DNA of 64,000 nucleotides from Lepidostoma basale (GCA_022606425.2 JAHDVF020001598.1:124001-188000); one strand, 5' to 3'; shown: positions 22,747 through 33,599, numbered from the stretch's first letter. Numbers and translations are program-made. The notes: generated by a model from the sequence alone, not told the origin.

Positions 22747-23601
22747 CAGGGATGGCGAACCTATGGCACGCGAATGAAGAGAAAATAATAAAAGTGATTT
22801 TATAAAAAAATCTATTTTTTTTTAGAAATAGTAAAAATATTCAAAAAAATTCAAGACGTTGAGCGAGATCGATTCGTCGGATGAGTCCAGAGGAATGCCG
22901 AAAATGAAGAACCCACTTACAACTTGGCAATCCATCCCGGAAACTTTTTTTTGTTTTAAAAAAATAGCAATGGGCATTTGAACAATTTTTTCGTCGACTT
23001 ATTCCTGTGAATAATTATTTTCTCCAATGAACTTTATTAAATCAGACATAAGAAGTAGACTTACAGATGAAAGTACTACTGCTTGTATTCTATTAAAAGC
23101 TACCAGCTACCTGATATAAAAAATTGGCATCTAGCATCCAACAACAAAAATCTTACCAATAATTCAAATTCAAATTCAAATCAGTTTATTTTCTCGAAAC
23201 TAAACTCTTCTAAAACATAATAAATATGTAATACCAGGAACGCATGAGAGATGGTTCGACATTAGAATACAAGATACTCTCCAAAGTCAAGAGTATTTGT
23301 CTTCTGAATGTACTTTCACGAATATGAAAGACATCGATCTCCGAAGCGATCATGTTCAGCAGTTTGATTGCTCTCCCCACCGGCATCACCAGATGCAGGT
23401 TGGTTCTGCATGTTAGGAGATAAAATATTTTATTTTGCCATTAGTAAGTTCGTAATTATTTTTTTTCGATGTATTGCTTTGTTTATATTAAAAATCTGAA
23501 GTTACACAAACATTTGATACATTTTTATTTCCATGGCATGTTGGACGCGACATATTGAAAAAAAATTTAGCACTCAGGCTCAAAAAGGTTCGCCATCCCT
23601 G
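22747..23601. mobile_element. hAT-type element with perfect 16-bp TIR
   Basis: CAGGGATGGCGAACCT at the left is matched exactly in inverse at 23586-23601. The 8-bp flanks are CCCTCCAA and CCCTACTA (6 of 8 identical), consistent with an old hAT duplication. It contains a LINE-D 3' fragment on the minus strand at about 23163-23440 and no transposase. Confidence 0.75.
23163..23440 (-). mobile_element. LINE-D 3' fragment
   Basis: The minus strand encodes the RTNLHLVMPVGRAIKLLN end and the conserved 3' untranslated region (GAACCATCTCTCATGCGTTC); the A/T-rich tail AAATTCAAATTCAAATC at 23165 marks its 3' end. It is inserted in the hAT element. Confidence 0.65.
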
Positions 23602-23609
23602 CCCTACTA

Positions 23610-23856
23610 CTTAGTCTGCTGAACGCGGTCTCCTCGGAGATCGACGTCTTTCATATTAGTGAAGGTACGTTCAGGGGACAAATACTCTTGACTTTAGAAA
23701 GTATCTTGTCTTCCTAATGTCGAACCATCTCTAATGCGTTCCTGGTATTATGTAGTATTTTTATAATATTTTATCTGTACTCAATAGATGCCTTAAACAT
23801 ATTGCTATTTGTAATGTCTTTTGAGTTAATAAACTGATTTCATTGATTGATTTAGA
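23610..23856 (+). mobile_element. LINE-D 3' end
   Basis: Starts with the coding end (LLNAVSSEIDVFHI) and runs through GTCGAACCATCTCTAATGCG to AATAAACTGATTTCATTGATTG. It abuts the hAT element's right flank. Confidence 0.7.
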
Positions 23857-23999
23857 CGCGGGAAGGAGAGTACAGGGTCGGCCACCGGTAACTTGGCTAT
23901 CAATCGTCAAAACCACAGTGCCGGATTAGCCATATAGCAGAAGTAGCGAGTGCTACGGCCCCGAATTTCTGGGGGCTCCGCGCCTATAGACTCTCATAT

Positions 24000-24400
24000 A
24001 TTGAACTGTCAAAATAAGGGTGAAAGTAGAACAAATGCAGTAGAAATGAGATCTCTTAGACGATAGTGATGTCAATGCATAAGATTGTGTCAAATGCAAA
24101 TATAAAAAGTGTATGCAGTGTGAATGAAAGTGTTATGAACAAAATAATGAAAGGGTTATAAGTGTTACACTTCTTTCGATTGATAGGCGGTTGTATAAAC
24201 AGTGGTGTATAAACTCTTATTCTGGTGTTCCTCACGCGATCTTTCAGTGTCTTGCCTGCTATCGTCCTCAGTGTCTTCATTTCGGAAGTCCTCAAAACTT
24301 GTTTGGTCCTTACTGTGTCTGCCCTTGCTTCGACGCCATATGTTGGTCTTACGCATGCTTTATAGATTCTCATCTTACTCCTAATGGTCATGTCTTTGTT
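24000..24400 (-). mobile_element. LINE-B/RTE-type 3' fragment, minus
   Basis: The minus strand encodes MTIRSKMRIYKACVRPTYG, VEARADTVRTKQVLRTSEM and KTLRTIAGKTLKDR. A small LINE-B piece precedes it at 24020-24160. Confidence 0.6.
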
Positions 24401-24640
24401 TTTCCGGGATATTATAAGATGGAGCAGACAGCGAAAAAGGGACTGGTACGGTCATGTTCAAAGAATGGACACCACCAGACTCCCCTATATTGCATTGCAT
24501 AATCAGCCTCATGGGACACGTTCTCGTGGAAGACCTCCTAAAATATGGAAGGACAACTGGGAATCTACCTCGCAAGAGGAGCAACACTCTGGAGAACAGA
24601 CCACATACAACAAGGAAGAAGAAAAAGAATAATTCTTCAC
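24400..24640 (+). mobile_element. LINE 3' fragment, plus, with GAAGAAGAAAAAG tail
   Basis: The plus strand encodes RDIIRWSRQRKRDWYGHVQ, RMDTTRLPYIALHNQ and SRGRPPKIWKDNW. It is head to head with the minus fragment just before it. Confidence 0.65.
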
Positions 24641-24750
24641 CAGACCAAAGTCAGTGTGACAATTACACTGCCATCGTCGGGAATCGAACCCGGGATCTTC
24701 GGTGTGGCAGTCATAGCACTTGCCACTCGGCTACAAGGGTCGTCAAATTG
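24640..24750 (-). mobile_element. SINE1, head part
   Basis: Read on minus: a box A region (GTAGCCGAGTGGC), then box B (GGGTTCGATTCCC), then CACACTGACTTTGGTCTGG. Both pol III boxes are intact. Confidence 0.7.
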
Positions 24751-24759
24751 GAATCAATT

Positions 24760-25390
24760 CAATGGCTAAAAACGTTAAAAAAAAACTCGGCTAACGCTCA
24801 CAACTCGTGAAAAATCAACCACTCATGTAAACGGGCCGAAACCGACTAGATTAAATCCGATTAGATTTTTGGGCGCAAGACAAATTATTTAATTCTTTCT
24901 CACACTCTTTCTCGAATACAGAATAGGCGAGAGTGAGACACAAACAGTAGAAAGAGTAATGAGATTTGTTTAAATAAATGAACAGGAAATTAAAAGGTAA
25001 CATATTTTTGAAACATTGCTCTGTGTTATATGGTACATTCAGATACATCCCAATATTATTATTATGAGTCGCTGAAATCAGGACGCAGCAGTAAGTACGT
25101 AATAATTGATAAACAAGGTTATTAATCAATGCAATTAATGCTTATCTACATAGATGAGATGACAAAATACAGGGGAACTTGAAAAGATACACATATATCA
25201 CTCTTGATTCATATCTTACGTTAGATACTAGATTAGTGCTTGCTTCAGTAGCTCCAGATTATTTTAATTTAATTTATTTATTTATCACATAATATTTATT
25301 TTGATAATCACTACAATCTCTCGGCAATTATTACATTTAGCTGCATCATTGCTTAACATATGATTCTTTTAAACTGTACTTACTTTTTTT
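24760..25390. other. Intergenic stretch, nothing recognised
   Basis: AT-rich sequence between CYS1 and CYS2. No supported coding or repeat feature. Confidence 0.4.
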
Positions 25391-25394
25391 TATG

Positions 25395-25620
25395 TACACA
25401 ACAGGTCGTTTGGACCCAATTACTGTGTACATTTTTTATTAGCTATTAAATTGATTCTCGTGATAGGTAGCCAATCTATCGCCATTTTACTGTCGCGTGA
25501 ATTCTACACCAGACCAAAGACAGTGTGACAATCACACTGCCATCGCCGGGAATCGAACCCAGGACCTTCGGCATGGAAGTCAGAGCTCGTAACCACTCTG
25601 TCACGAAGGTCGTCACTTAC
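25395..25620 (-). mobile_element. SINE1, nearly full length
   Basis: On the minus strand: a GACCTTCGTGACAGAGTGG head with box A, box B as GGGTTCGATTCCCGG, then GATGGCAGTGTGATTGTCAC, the GATAGATTGGCTACCTATC body and a 3' end at GTTGTGTACA. A short LINE-A piece follows at 25620-25700. Confidence 0.75.
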
Positions 25621-26199
25621 TTTCTTATACAGTCGATGTCGTCCACTGCTGGGGATAGGCCTCTTCCATACTTCTCCAAATACAAATATATCTTTTTGTG
25701 CCTTCTGCTTCAATGCCGTCTCAAAATACTCGTATCAGTTTACCAGGCCGTAATGTTGAATTAAATGTGGGGCCGGTTTGATCTGACAGCTGTCAAATGT
25801 CAATAAAGTTTAAAAAAATATCGCGACTATTTCGAAATAATTAATAAACATTTTAAACAATGTCATTTAATTAATATTGTTAGAATTTTACAAATGCAAA
25901 TGATTCTACAACACACTAATTGAAACATTATGTAGAATTTTCAGCGTAGAGAAGTTGATATATTATATAATATCAGCATTGCGAAAACCCAAATGTACGA
26001 GTATTATATTAAAATGTTTGTAACGCGTATATAAGGGGTAATAATACAATCGTAGTCTTATTTTATATTAATTTCACATATATAATCGAAATAAAATGAG
26101 ATCACAGCACGAGACACACACTAACTTCACGGATTCCAATACTGATATGGCGGTACATACGGCCCCATAAATCTCCATGTTGCAAATATTGTTTATGGT

Positions 26200-26360
26200 G
26201 CTTACGGCCTGGTTAAAACTTTCAAGACGTCATTGTCCTGCATCCAGAAACAACCATTTTTTCTTATGTCATCAGACCATCGTGTGGGGGGTTTCTCTCT
26301 GTTTTTTCTATCTTCACGCGGTCTCCACTCCATTATCTTCTTGGTCCATCTTTGAAAACT
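26200..26360 (-). mobile_element. LINE-A fragment
   Basis: The plus-strand phrases CATCAGACCATCGTGTGGG and GGTCTCCACTCCATTATC match the inverse of the LINE-A C-terminal coding region at 12640-12740. It is heavily decayed. Confidence 0.5.
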
Positions 26361-26689
26361 AGTATTTTAGCTGTAATAATAATACATTTACAATTTGAGA
26401 CTTACCTTGTAACCCCTCTTAACCGGCCTGGTTGATGAATTAAACAAACAATTAAGACGTTATGGCAACTTATTTTATTGTATGCACTATATATAGGTAC
26501 TCGTACATAAACAAACCCAAAAAAATGATAATACGAAGTTATGTAAACTAAAAAATGAATCCCATGGCGTTTTTTTAATCGATCAAGGCATCCCTGAGTA
26601 GCAGAAAATGTTGTTTTATTTTCGATTTTACTGTGAATTACTTTTTTTTTTAAATCAAAATTGGGCCACTTGTGATCGAGGCTGGTTAA

Positions 26690-27025
26690 GACGATGCATA
26701 AGGCTGCGGGCCTCACTTTGACTGGAGCTGGGCATCGACTATAGTCGGGTGGAGAAGGATCTTCGAGATCCTAAGCATCACGGGGTATGAAAGGACAAGA
26801 AGAATAATGATTTTGGACCTGGAGCTGTTTCAGTTCTATATATGCAACGCTGAAACCGGTCACATGTTATTACATTTTTATATATACGATTTTTTGTCCG
26901 GGAGACCGAGGATATCATAGCATTACCAGATTAATTCAATTTTAAAGGTCATTTTAGATGTTGGAAGAATCGCCGTGCGTGTATGGCTCGATGTATGAAG
27001 CTAGAGAGGTGTGCCAGTATAGGTG
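26690..27025 (+). mobile_element. LINE-C and LINE-B 3' scraps
   Basis: 26690-26810 matches the LINE-C end (GGTGGAGAAGGATCTTCGAG, tail AAGAAGAATAATG). 26930-27025 matches the LINE-B 3' region (TGTATGGCTCGATGTATGAA). Both are short. Confidence 0.55.
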
Positions 27026-27049
27026 TTACAATAAAATATCAACATATAT

Positions 27050-27095
27050 TATTGTAATACCTGATGATATCAACATAGGTTGATAATAAAAATAC
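27050..27095 (+). repeat. HH motif, 5' core only
   Basis: CTGATGA at 27061-27067 is followed by a six-pair hairpin, ATCAAC/GTTGAT with loop ATAG. The GAAAC that should follow is mutated. The homologous hairpin at 62112-62127 is GCCAAC/GTTGGC, so two pairs changed on both sides. Confidence 0.45.
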
Positions 27096-27126
27096 AATTG
27101 TGATACATAAAACAGATTTTTTTAAT

Positions 27127-27188
27127 TTAACAGTTTATAATGTTAAAGTATCAAAGTGTTTCGGCCAAAACAATGGACTATTTAAAAT
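27127..27188. repeat. 60-bp dispersed repeat, also at 1404-1465
   Basis: Near-identical to 1404-1465. See that entry. Confidence 0.6.
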
Positions 27189-27289
27189 TAATAGATAAGG
27201 TAGACAATGTACTAAAAGTCTACGATGCGGGTACATCTAGTACCTATATAAGAAGGCGATTAATTTTCAAGTCTTGGGTACGCCCATGT

Positions 27290-27430
27290 TTTTTGGCCTC
27301 GTAATTGATTGGATCAACCTGAAGATGAACACTATAACGATCTCCGAAACGTCGTCGCAGAGAGAAACTTAACAGAAAGACTCTAGATTCAAAGAAGTGT
27401 ACCATCTGAGATGATCTATACAAAATTTTC
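27290..27430 (+). repeat. HH repeat with CTGAAGA core
   Basis: CTGAAGA at 27319-27325 and GAAACGTCGTC from 27346 match the two hammerhead core strands. The hairpin between them is weak. Confidence 0.4.
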
Positions 27431-27586
27431 AACGATCAAAGAAATGGATTTGACAAAAAATATTTAAATTAAATTGGAAACCTTTTCTTCTCTTGTGTTG
27501 GTTAATAATATTATATTTAAAAAAAATGCTGCTTGATATGTTATCTGTAAATTATCTTATATTAATATTTTGGTCGAGAATGCAGG

Positions 27587-27620
27587 TATATAAGCAGGTG
27601 ATTGAGTATCAATGACAACA
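27587..27620 (+). promoter_or_regulatory. Core promoter of CYS2
   Basis: TATATAAG at 27587-27594, then AGTATCAATGAC as probable start region (about 27605-27616). The surrounding 110 bp are duplicated, without the TATA box, at 31930-32040. Confidence 0.6.
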
Positions 27621-27679
27621 AAATTGCAGATATTGGTATAAATAAAGACTGAAAATAAAAGTACAGTTATAAATATAAA

Positions 27680-30600
27680 ATGAAGACCCTTTATTCTGTC
27701 ATTTTTCTGGTAAATATTTGCATCCATATTATTTTTAGAGTTGTATTTAGATTTAACATTTGAAATATTAATGTTGTTATTGTAATATAATTGAAATATC
27801 TTGGTAGAAGTTCATTCTATAGAACAAAATTCATTGTAACAAAAAATACAGTAATTTAGAGTGTTTTTGTTCCTATAACAATGGTGTTAAATAGTGAATA
27901 TGAATAAAAACGTATGTTTTCTGCAAGATTTTATATTTGGCCTTTCTAAGGCATTATAAAATGTGATATTTGATACCTAACGTCTAAGCAAAGTTAGTCT
28001 TCTAATAAGCAGACATTTTCATTCATAATAATTAATATAATTTGAGATTCTACATACAGCCATTTTTCCTGTAATGTGTATCAAGAATTATTACCGTCTA
28101 CCTTTATCAATAATGACCCTTTACCACTAAGTTGTCCACCATCATTCTGTTATTTACCACTCCCGCAACCAATGTGGATAAAAAATATCATCCCCAATAC
28201 CCCACCAAGTACTCCGTCAAGCAAAATGATCTCACCCAGGATGCTATCTCCTTCCATAACTCCATCCGGGCACTGCTCCTCTTCTCATCCCCTCAGAAAC
28301 ATACTTTTTTGTAAATAATAAGACTGATCCCAGCACACTCTACAACTGATTTTCTATTCCCTGATCGAGAAAAACGTATAACTTTAGCATAAATCCCCCT
28401 TCGCTTTCTTTCGAAGGAGCACTCCGGGTCACACATTTAGACCTAGCATAAATAACTACCAAATCACATCAGTGGCGGTACTCCCATAGAAGCCCAGAAG
28501 CTCGGCTAGCGTAAGAAATTTTGAATCAGAACCCCCCAAATCTAAGTAATCATGCCCCCGGATAAACCAACAACCCACCCAATCACCTTCCAACAATGTT
28601 TCCATCAGACGTAAGAGGAATAGCCACAAGAGCTGGACCTCTGTAAGCCAGAAGAGATTTTGATTCAAAATTACTTTCATATGCCGGGCTTCTGGGCTTC
28701 TATGGGAGTACCGCCACAGAATCACATTTCCATCAATGTTTCGTACAGACGTAAGAGGAATATCCATTAGAGCTGAACCTCTGTAAGCCAGAAGAACCAA
28801 GTCCAAGTCCAAATCATAACCATAAGAAAGCCCTGGCTTATAATTGAAAATTTAAATATTTATAAAAAAAACTAACATTAAATAATTTAGAAATTATAGA
28901 AAGAAAAAAGCCGTAAAAAATAATGAAAATATAAAACAAACAGTTAAATTCAATGCCCACGTTCCAAATGTTCCCGCTACATCTCCCCTCTCCTCAATCA
29001 TAATTATACCCCCTCCACCTTTATACATAAATCCACCTCCTATAAAATTGTGCACATTGCGCCCTTGAGATGAGTAATTCATAAAAATGGCGCTGTATAA
29101 ATTATCCAATTTATTATTATTATATTATTATTGATAAAGGTTAGTTGTAACCGAAACATGTCTGTGTTAAGTGAAATAAAGTGTTGTAATTCCAAGTGTA
29201 TTTATTCAAAGCCCTGGCTTAATCATGTAGTCTTCTCCATTCTTGTCTGTCCGCAGTCTTTGTTTCCCAATGTGTTATATGCAGTGTAGGTTCACTATAG
29301 ATGTCATATAATGCATAATGTATCGCACGTAAGAAAAATATAATGTATGAATATCATTTGAATCACAACAGATCTGAAGATCGTCATCAACATTTGTTTA
29401 TATACGTATGTATTGTTGTAAATTATTTACGTTAGCCATATCCAATCCGATATATTATTATTAAATTATTTTATATACAAAGTAGGATATATATAAGATA
29501 TTAATAAATATAATGAAAATCAATGATGCGCATTCCATATCAGTTTTAAACTGTGTACCTATAAAACTAACTAACATATTAACTAAAAATCACGCCGGTT
29601 CCCCGGAGAGGTAGGAAGAAAGAATGGAGTTCTCTCCTGACACACTGATCTCGACTCCTCTACATTAATACATCTTGTCATGTACACACGTCGATTTCCA
29701 CGACTCCTCATGTGACCGACATCTAATATTTGATTGATTTGATCGTGCTACGTTTTCCTCAGCCTTCTTCTATTTCTAGCTCCGTTCACGTCGTTTAAAT
29801 ATACTTTCTTCACCATTCTGTCTTCACTCATTCTTTTCATGTGTCCAAACCATCGTAACGCTGTTTCATTATTTTGTTCATAATACTGTCATTCGCACCG
29901 CATTCACTTCTTATTCACGAGTATTTGCATTTGACACTCTTTAATATATAGATTTACTACACATTCGTCTTCGAGATCTCTTTTCAACTGCATTTATTCT
30001 ACTTTCATCCTTCTTTTGCCAGTTCCATGCTTCACTTCCATGCATACTACGTATAGAAAACATTAATAATGATCACATTGATAACGTTCACAAAAGAGTT
30101 TTGGTCCCAATCCTAATGTACGGAAGCGAAGCATGGAACTGGCAGAAGAAAGATGAGAGCAGAATAAATGCGGTAGAGATGAGTCCCTAAGACGTACATA
30201 CTCGTATGTGTGGTAGAACGATATACGACAGAATCTCAAATGCTGATATAAGAACGGAATGTAGGCGGAAGAAGGTATAGAAAATTATGAAAGGATCGCT
30301 GCGTTAGTTCGGACATATGGAGCGCATGGATGGAGGAAGAATGGTTAAGAAAGTATACGTTAATGATGTAAATGGAGTACGGAGTCGAGGTAGACCGAGG
30401 AAAATATGGCATCACCAAACTAATCAAATTTTAAAGGCTAACCTTTAAATCCGACTTCTAACATGACTAATCATGTTAGAAGTCGGAATAATCGACGTGC
30501 GTGTATGACTCGCTGTATGAATGTGGATGAATCTAGAGAGGTGTGTCAGGATAGAGTAGTGTGGCGGTCCATTCTCTCTGCCTACCCCTGCGGGGAAACG

Positions 30601-33404
30601 GCGTGATGGTTTGTCGTTGTTGTTAATAATGATTCGTGCATTTCTCTCATTCACCGAAAAAATGTCGCTAGTTACGGTGCTGTGTTATCAATACACATTT
30701 TAAAAATGAGAGATTTGAAATCAGAACATGGTCGTAATCAATCGTTTCAATTGATGGTATTCCTAAATGACACATATAACGTCTGCATGCGGTGGTTTCT
30801 CCGGTATATGGTGTCATACTTAAATCCCTACATGGAATGGGATCTGCGTATACAGGGTGTCCCAGAAGTCGATGTCACGCCGGAAACGGCTGCTTGTTAG
30901 AATAGAAAAATGTAAAAAATAACACGGTGTGTTAATTTTCTCAATTTTTTTAAATGCCTATATTTTAAAAAAACACAACATACATTTTTTTTACATTTTT
31001 CTCATAACTAGCATCATCCTTTTCCGGCTTGACGTCGACTTCTGGGACACCCTGTATATTATTATTATTATTATTATTATTTTGTTGAATCGTTCTTTAC
31101 ATCATGAGAGCATGAGCCAAATCGATGTAAAGGGTATTATAGCTATCATAGTGATAGATAGCTAATCTATCGCAATTTTTATTGTCACGTGAATTCTACG
31201 CCAGACCATAGTGTGATAATCACACTGCCCTCGCCGGGAATCGAACCCGGAACCTTTGGGTTACCGGAACTTACCACTCGGCCACGAAGGTCGATATTAG
31301 TGAATCTAGTTTAAGAAAAATACAGGGTGTCCCAGAAGTCGACGTCAAACCGGAGACGGATGATACTCATGCTAGTTATGAGAAAAATGTAAAAAAAAAA
31401 CAGGGTGCCGATTTTCTCTATTTTTTTAAATGCCTATAATTTAAGAAATACAAAAGTTTGATTTTTTACAAACAGACAAAACACGGTGTCGATTTTCTCG
31501 ATTTTTTTTAAATCTCTGTAATTTAAGAAATACAAAATACGGATTTTTTTTGCATTTTTCTCATAGCTAGCATCATCCGTTTCCGTTTCGACTCCTGGGA
31601 AACCCTGTATATTAGTGAATTAAGTTTGAGAAAAATACAGGGGTGTCCCAGAAGCCGACGTCAATCCGGAAACGGATGATAGTCATGCTAGTTACGAGAA
31701 AAATGTAAAAAAGACAGGGTGCTGATTTTTTAAATGTCCAAAATTTAAAAAATACAAACCATAGATTTTTTTTACACTTTTCTCATAACTAGCATCATTT
31801 TGCCTTATCATCCGTTTTCGGCTTGACGTCGACTTCTGGGACACCCTGTATATTTGAGCCCTGAGACGAGACGTCGTGTTATCAATTTCAACAATAAATA
31901 ATATTCCTTCAGAAATCAAGTGAAATAATAAAAATAGTACTTGATAGGTTATCTGTTAGTTATCTATTTATTATATTTTTTGGAGAATGCAGCGGTGATC
32001 TAGTATCAGTGACAAACAATATTGCAGCGATTGATAATTAATTTGGTCATGCCATGTTTTCCTCGGTCTACCTCTACTCCGTACTCCATGTACATCGTTA
32101 ACGTATACTTTTTTAACCCGTCTTTCTTCATCCATGTGCTCCATATGTCCGAACCAATGCAGCGATCCTTTCATATTTTTTTTCATAATACCTTCTTTCG
32201 CTCTACATTCCTTTATAATATCAGCATTTGAGATTCTGTCGTATATCGTTCTATCACACATACGTCTTAGGGACCTCATCTCTATCGCATTTATTCTGCT
32301 CTCATATTTCTTCTGACAGTTCCATGCTTCGCTTCCATACATAAGGGTTGGGACCAGAACTTCGGCCATTTTCGCTTTCATTAATAAATTATTTTGTTTT
32401 CAATAACTATTTTTAAAGCTCCATTCACTTTGTTACCCGCATCAACCATTCTTTCAACGTCACTATCCGTTCGGCCATCCGCTGTGAACATGCTACCTAA
32501 ATACATAAATTTCCTCACCTGTTCCCAAGTTCTCTTCGTTCACACTTATGTTACAAACTGTCATATGTTCTTCCCTTTCAAAAACCATCACCCTTGACTT
32601 TCTGACTTCTTCGTCTTCTTCCTCAGCCTATTTCCGTCCACTCTTGGACAAAGTCCTCCTCCATTCGCTTTCATGTCACTCTGTCCTGTGCAGAGTGCAT
32701 CCAGGTTATTCCGACGTGTCCGTTCAGATCATCCTTCCACCGTAGTTGCGGTCGTCCTGCACTTCTCTTTGCCGTCCACGGTCTCCAAATCAGCAGTCTT
32801 CTTTTCCACTTTTTGTCTGAGGTTCTGGCTACGTGATCTGCCCATTGCCACTTTAGAGTCGCCACCCGGTGGATGATGTCTGTGACCTCTGTTTTTTCTC
32901 TCACCGTATCGTTTCTGACTGTCTCTTAGGCTTATTCCTAACATGGCTCTTTGGGTCATTCGTAGTTTCTCGGCACTTTGTTTGGACAGTGTAACAGTTT
33001 CAGACATTCCGACATTCATCATTAAATAATTTGACTTGCATAGGTACCTCATTCTCGACATCAAGACTTGTAATTCGTCGGCACTACCCGCCACTAGAAC
33101 GGCATCGTTCGCGTAAAGCAGACAATTTACAGACAAATCACTCATTTTAGTACCAGCATATTTAGTAAAATCATATTCTGTACATTATATTTTTACGTTG
33201 TTATAGGTTCTAATACTGGGAGTGATTGATCACACTCGGGCTTTGGGATGCAGGGAGTGCAATGACCATAACGTCAAGTGCATAACTTCGGACGGTTATG
33301 TAATGTGTAATGATGAATCCTACTACTTCACATGCCCTGCAGGATATTACTGCAATGTCAACTACTACCCCTGGTGTGTCGACACCCCACCTCCAAACTG
33401 CTAG
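27680..33404 (+). CDS. CYS2: small secreted eight-cysteine protein
   Basis: Exon 1 is 27680-27709 (MKTLYSVIFL), exon 2 is 33207-33404; the GT-AG intron is phase 0 and 5.5 kb. The product is 75 aa. The signal peptide runs through about residue 23 (near DHTRA). The mature domain has the family framework C-x2-C-x6-C-x8-C-x8-C-x5-C-x7-C-x7-C. The loop between cysteines 4 and 5 is two residues shorter than in CYS1 and CYS3. It is rich in tyrosine (CPAGYYCNVNYYPWC). AATAAA follows at about 33420. The intron contains a second, TATA-less copy of this promoter, so exon 2 may once have belonged to a further paralogue; the exon pairing is therefore less certain than for CYS1. Family and function are not recognised. 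Confidence 0.75.
27890..28040. repeat. Decayed copy of the 190-bp palindrome
   Basis: Shares ATATGAATAAAAACG, CCTTTCTAAGGCATTAT and the closing CATTTTCATTCAT with 10737-10926, but the centre and right arm are diverged. It lies in the CYS2 intron. Confidence 0.55.
28465..28830. repeat. Fold-back repeat with internal direct duplication
   Basis: GTGGCGGTACTCCCATAGAAG near 28473 returns inverted near 28698-28718. The segment with CAGACGTAAGAGGAATA occurs twice (about 28605 and 28747). A one-armed relative is at 50064-50170. No coding capacity is recognised. Confidence 0.6.
29118..29215 (+). repeat. HH repeat with strong stem II
   Basis: TTGATAA at 29131-29137, hairpin GGTTA/TAACC with loop GTTG at 29139-29152, then GAAAC and ATGTC. 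An AATAAAGTGTTG stretch follows, as in the copy at 16313. Confidence 0.5.
29580..30045 (-). mobile_element. LINE-B 3' end, minus arm of an inverted pair
   Basis: Inverse of the LINE-B C-terminus and 3' end (CACGCCGGTTCCCCGGAG, GTGACCGACATCTAATATTTG, ending near GCCAGTTCCATGCTTCACTTC). It faces a plus-strand copy that starts about 60 bp later. Confidence 0.75.
30105..30620 (+). mobile_element. LINE-B 3' end, plus arm of an inverted pair
   Basis: Encodes VPILMYGSEAWNWQKKDES, RINAVEM, then RTIYDRISNADIRTECR and KKVYVNDVNGVRSRGRPR with a few frame breaks. The 3' end is the GGCGTGATGGTTTG phrase near 30600. Confidence 0.75.
30851..31056. mobile_element. TA-flanked MITE, family Q copy 1
   Basis: TACAGGGTGTCCCAGAAGTC at the left; its exact inverse (GACTTCTGGGACACCCTGTA) at the right. 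TA borders suggest a Tc1/mariner-type origin. The interior is AT-rich and carries CGTCAAGCCGG-like subterminal repeats. Confidence 0.75.
31095..31300 (-). mobile_element. SINE1 copy
   Basis: On the minus strand: GACCTTCGTGGCCGAGTGG (box A), GGTTCCGGGTTCGATTCCC (box B), GCAGTGTGATTATCACAC, then the GATAGATTAGC body. It sits between two family-Q MITEs. Confidence 0.75.
31321..31609. mobile_element. TA-flanked MITE, family Q copy 2
   Basis: Same ends as copy 1 (TACAGGGTGTCCCAGAAG and CCTGGGAAACCCTGTA). It contains an internal repeat of the CAGGGTG...GATTTTCTC segment, making it longer (289 bp). Confidence 0.7.
31636..31850. mobile_element. TA-flanked MITE, family Q copy 3
   Basis: Starts TACAGGGGTGTCCCAGAAG, ends TTCTGGGACACCCTGTA. 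The 28 bp before it (ATTAGTGAATTAAGTTTGAG) match the bases before copy 2, so copies 2 and 3 arose by a tandem duplication that included the flank. Confidence 0.7.
31930..32040 (+). promoter_or_regulatory. Duplicated CYS2 promoter lacking its TATA box
   Basis: Aligns with 27535-27645: TTGATAGGTTATCTG, GAGAATGCAG, GGTGAT, AGTATCAGTGACAA, ATTGCAG. The TATATAAGCA segment of the functional-looking copy is deleted. The homology stops where a LINE-B fragment begins at 32041. Confidence 0.6.
32041..32380 (-). mobile_element. LINE-B fragment
   Basis: The minus strand encodes MYGSEAWNCQKKYESRINA, MRSLRRMCDRTIYDRISNA and RGRPRKTWHDQIN in one open frame. Confidence 0.8.
32600..33150 (-). mobile_element. 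LINE-A fragment
   Basis: The minus strand encodes an RT-palm relic (LLYANDAVLVAGSADELQV, where D replaces one residue of the YADD box region), then SETVTLSKQSAEKLRMTQR and GRPQLRWKDDLNGHVG across a frameshift. It ends with the GAAGAA tail near 32608. Between it and CYS2 exon 2 there are only 55 bp. Confidence 0.75.
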
Positions 33405-33599
33405 CGCTCATCATTTAAATAAATAAAACAATTTTATAAGAACTTATTTTTTACTTAATCATACATATCGTGGGTATTCTGCGAAAAAGCACTAAGTCAA
33501 AATTTTGCTGTTTTGACTTAATGATGAGGTTATACTGTTGAAAAAATACCCTACAAACTGCAAAAACGCACTAAGTCCTATCTACACTACAAGTCGAGA

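Noticed and set aside
28076..28318. Open stretch rich in proline and serine in the CYS2 intron
   Set aside because: No motif, no splice logic and no match to the neighbouring CYS exons.
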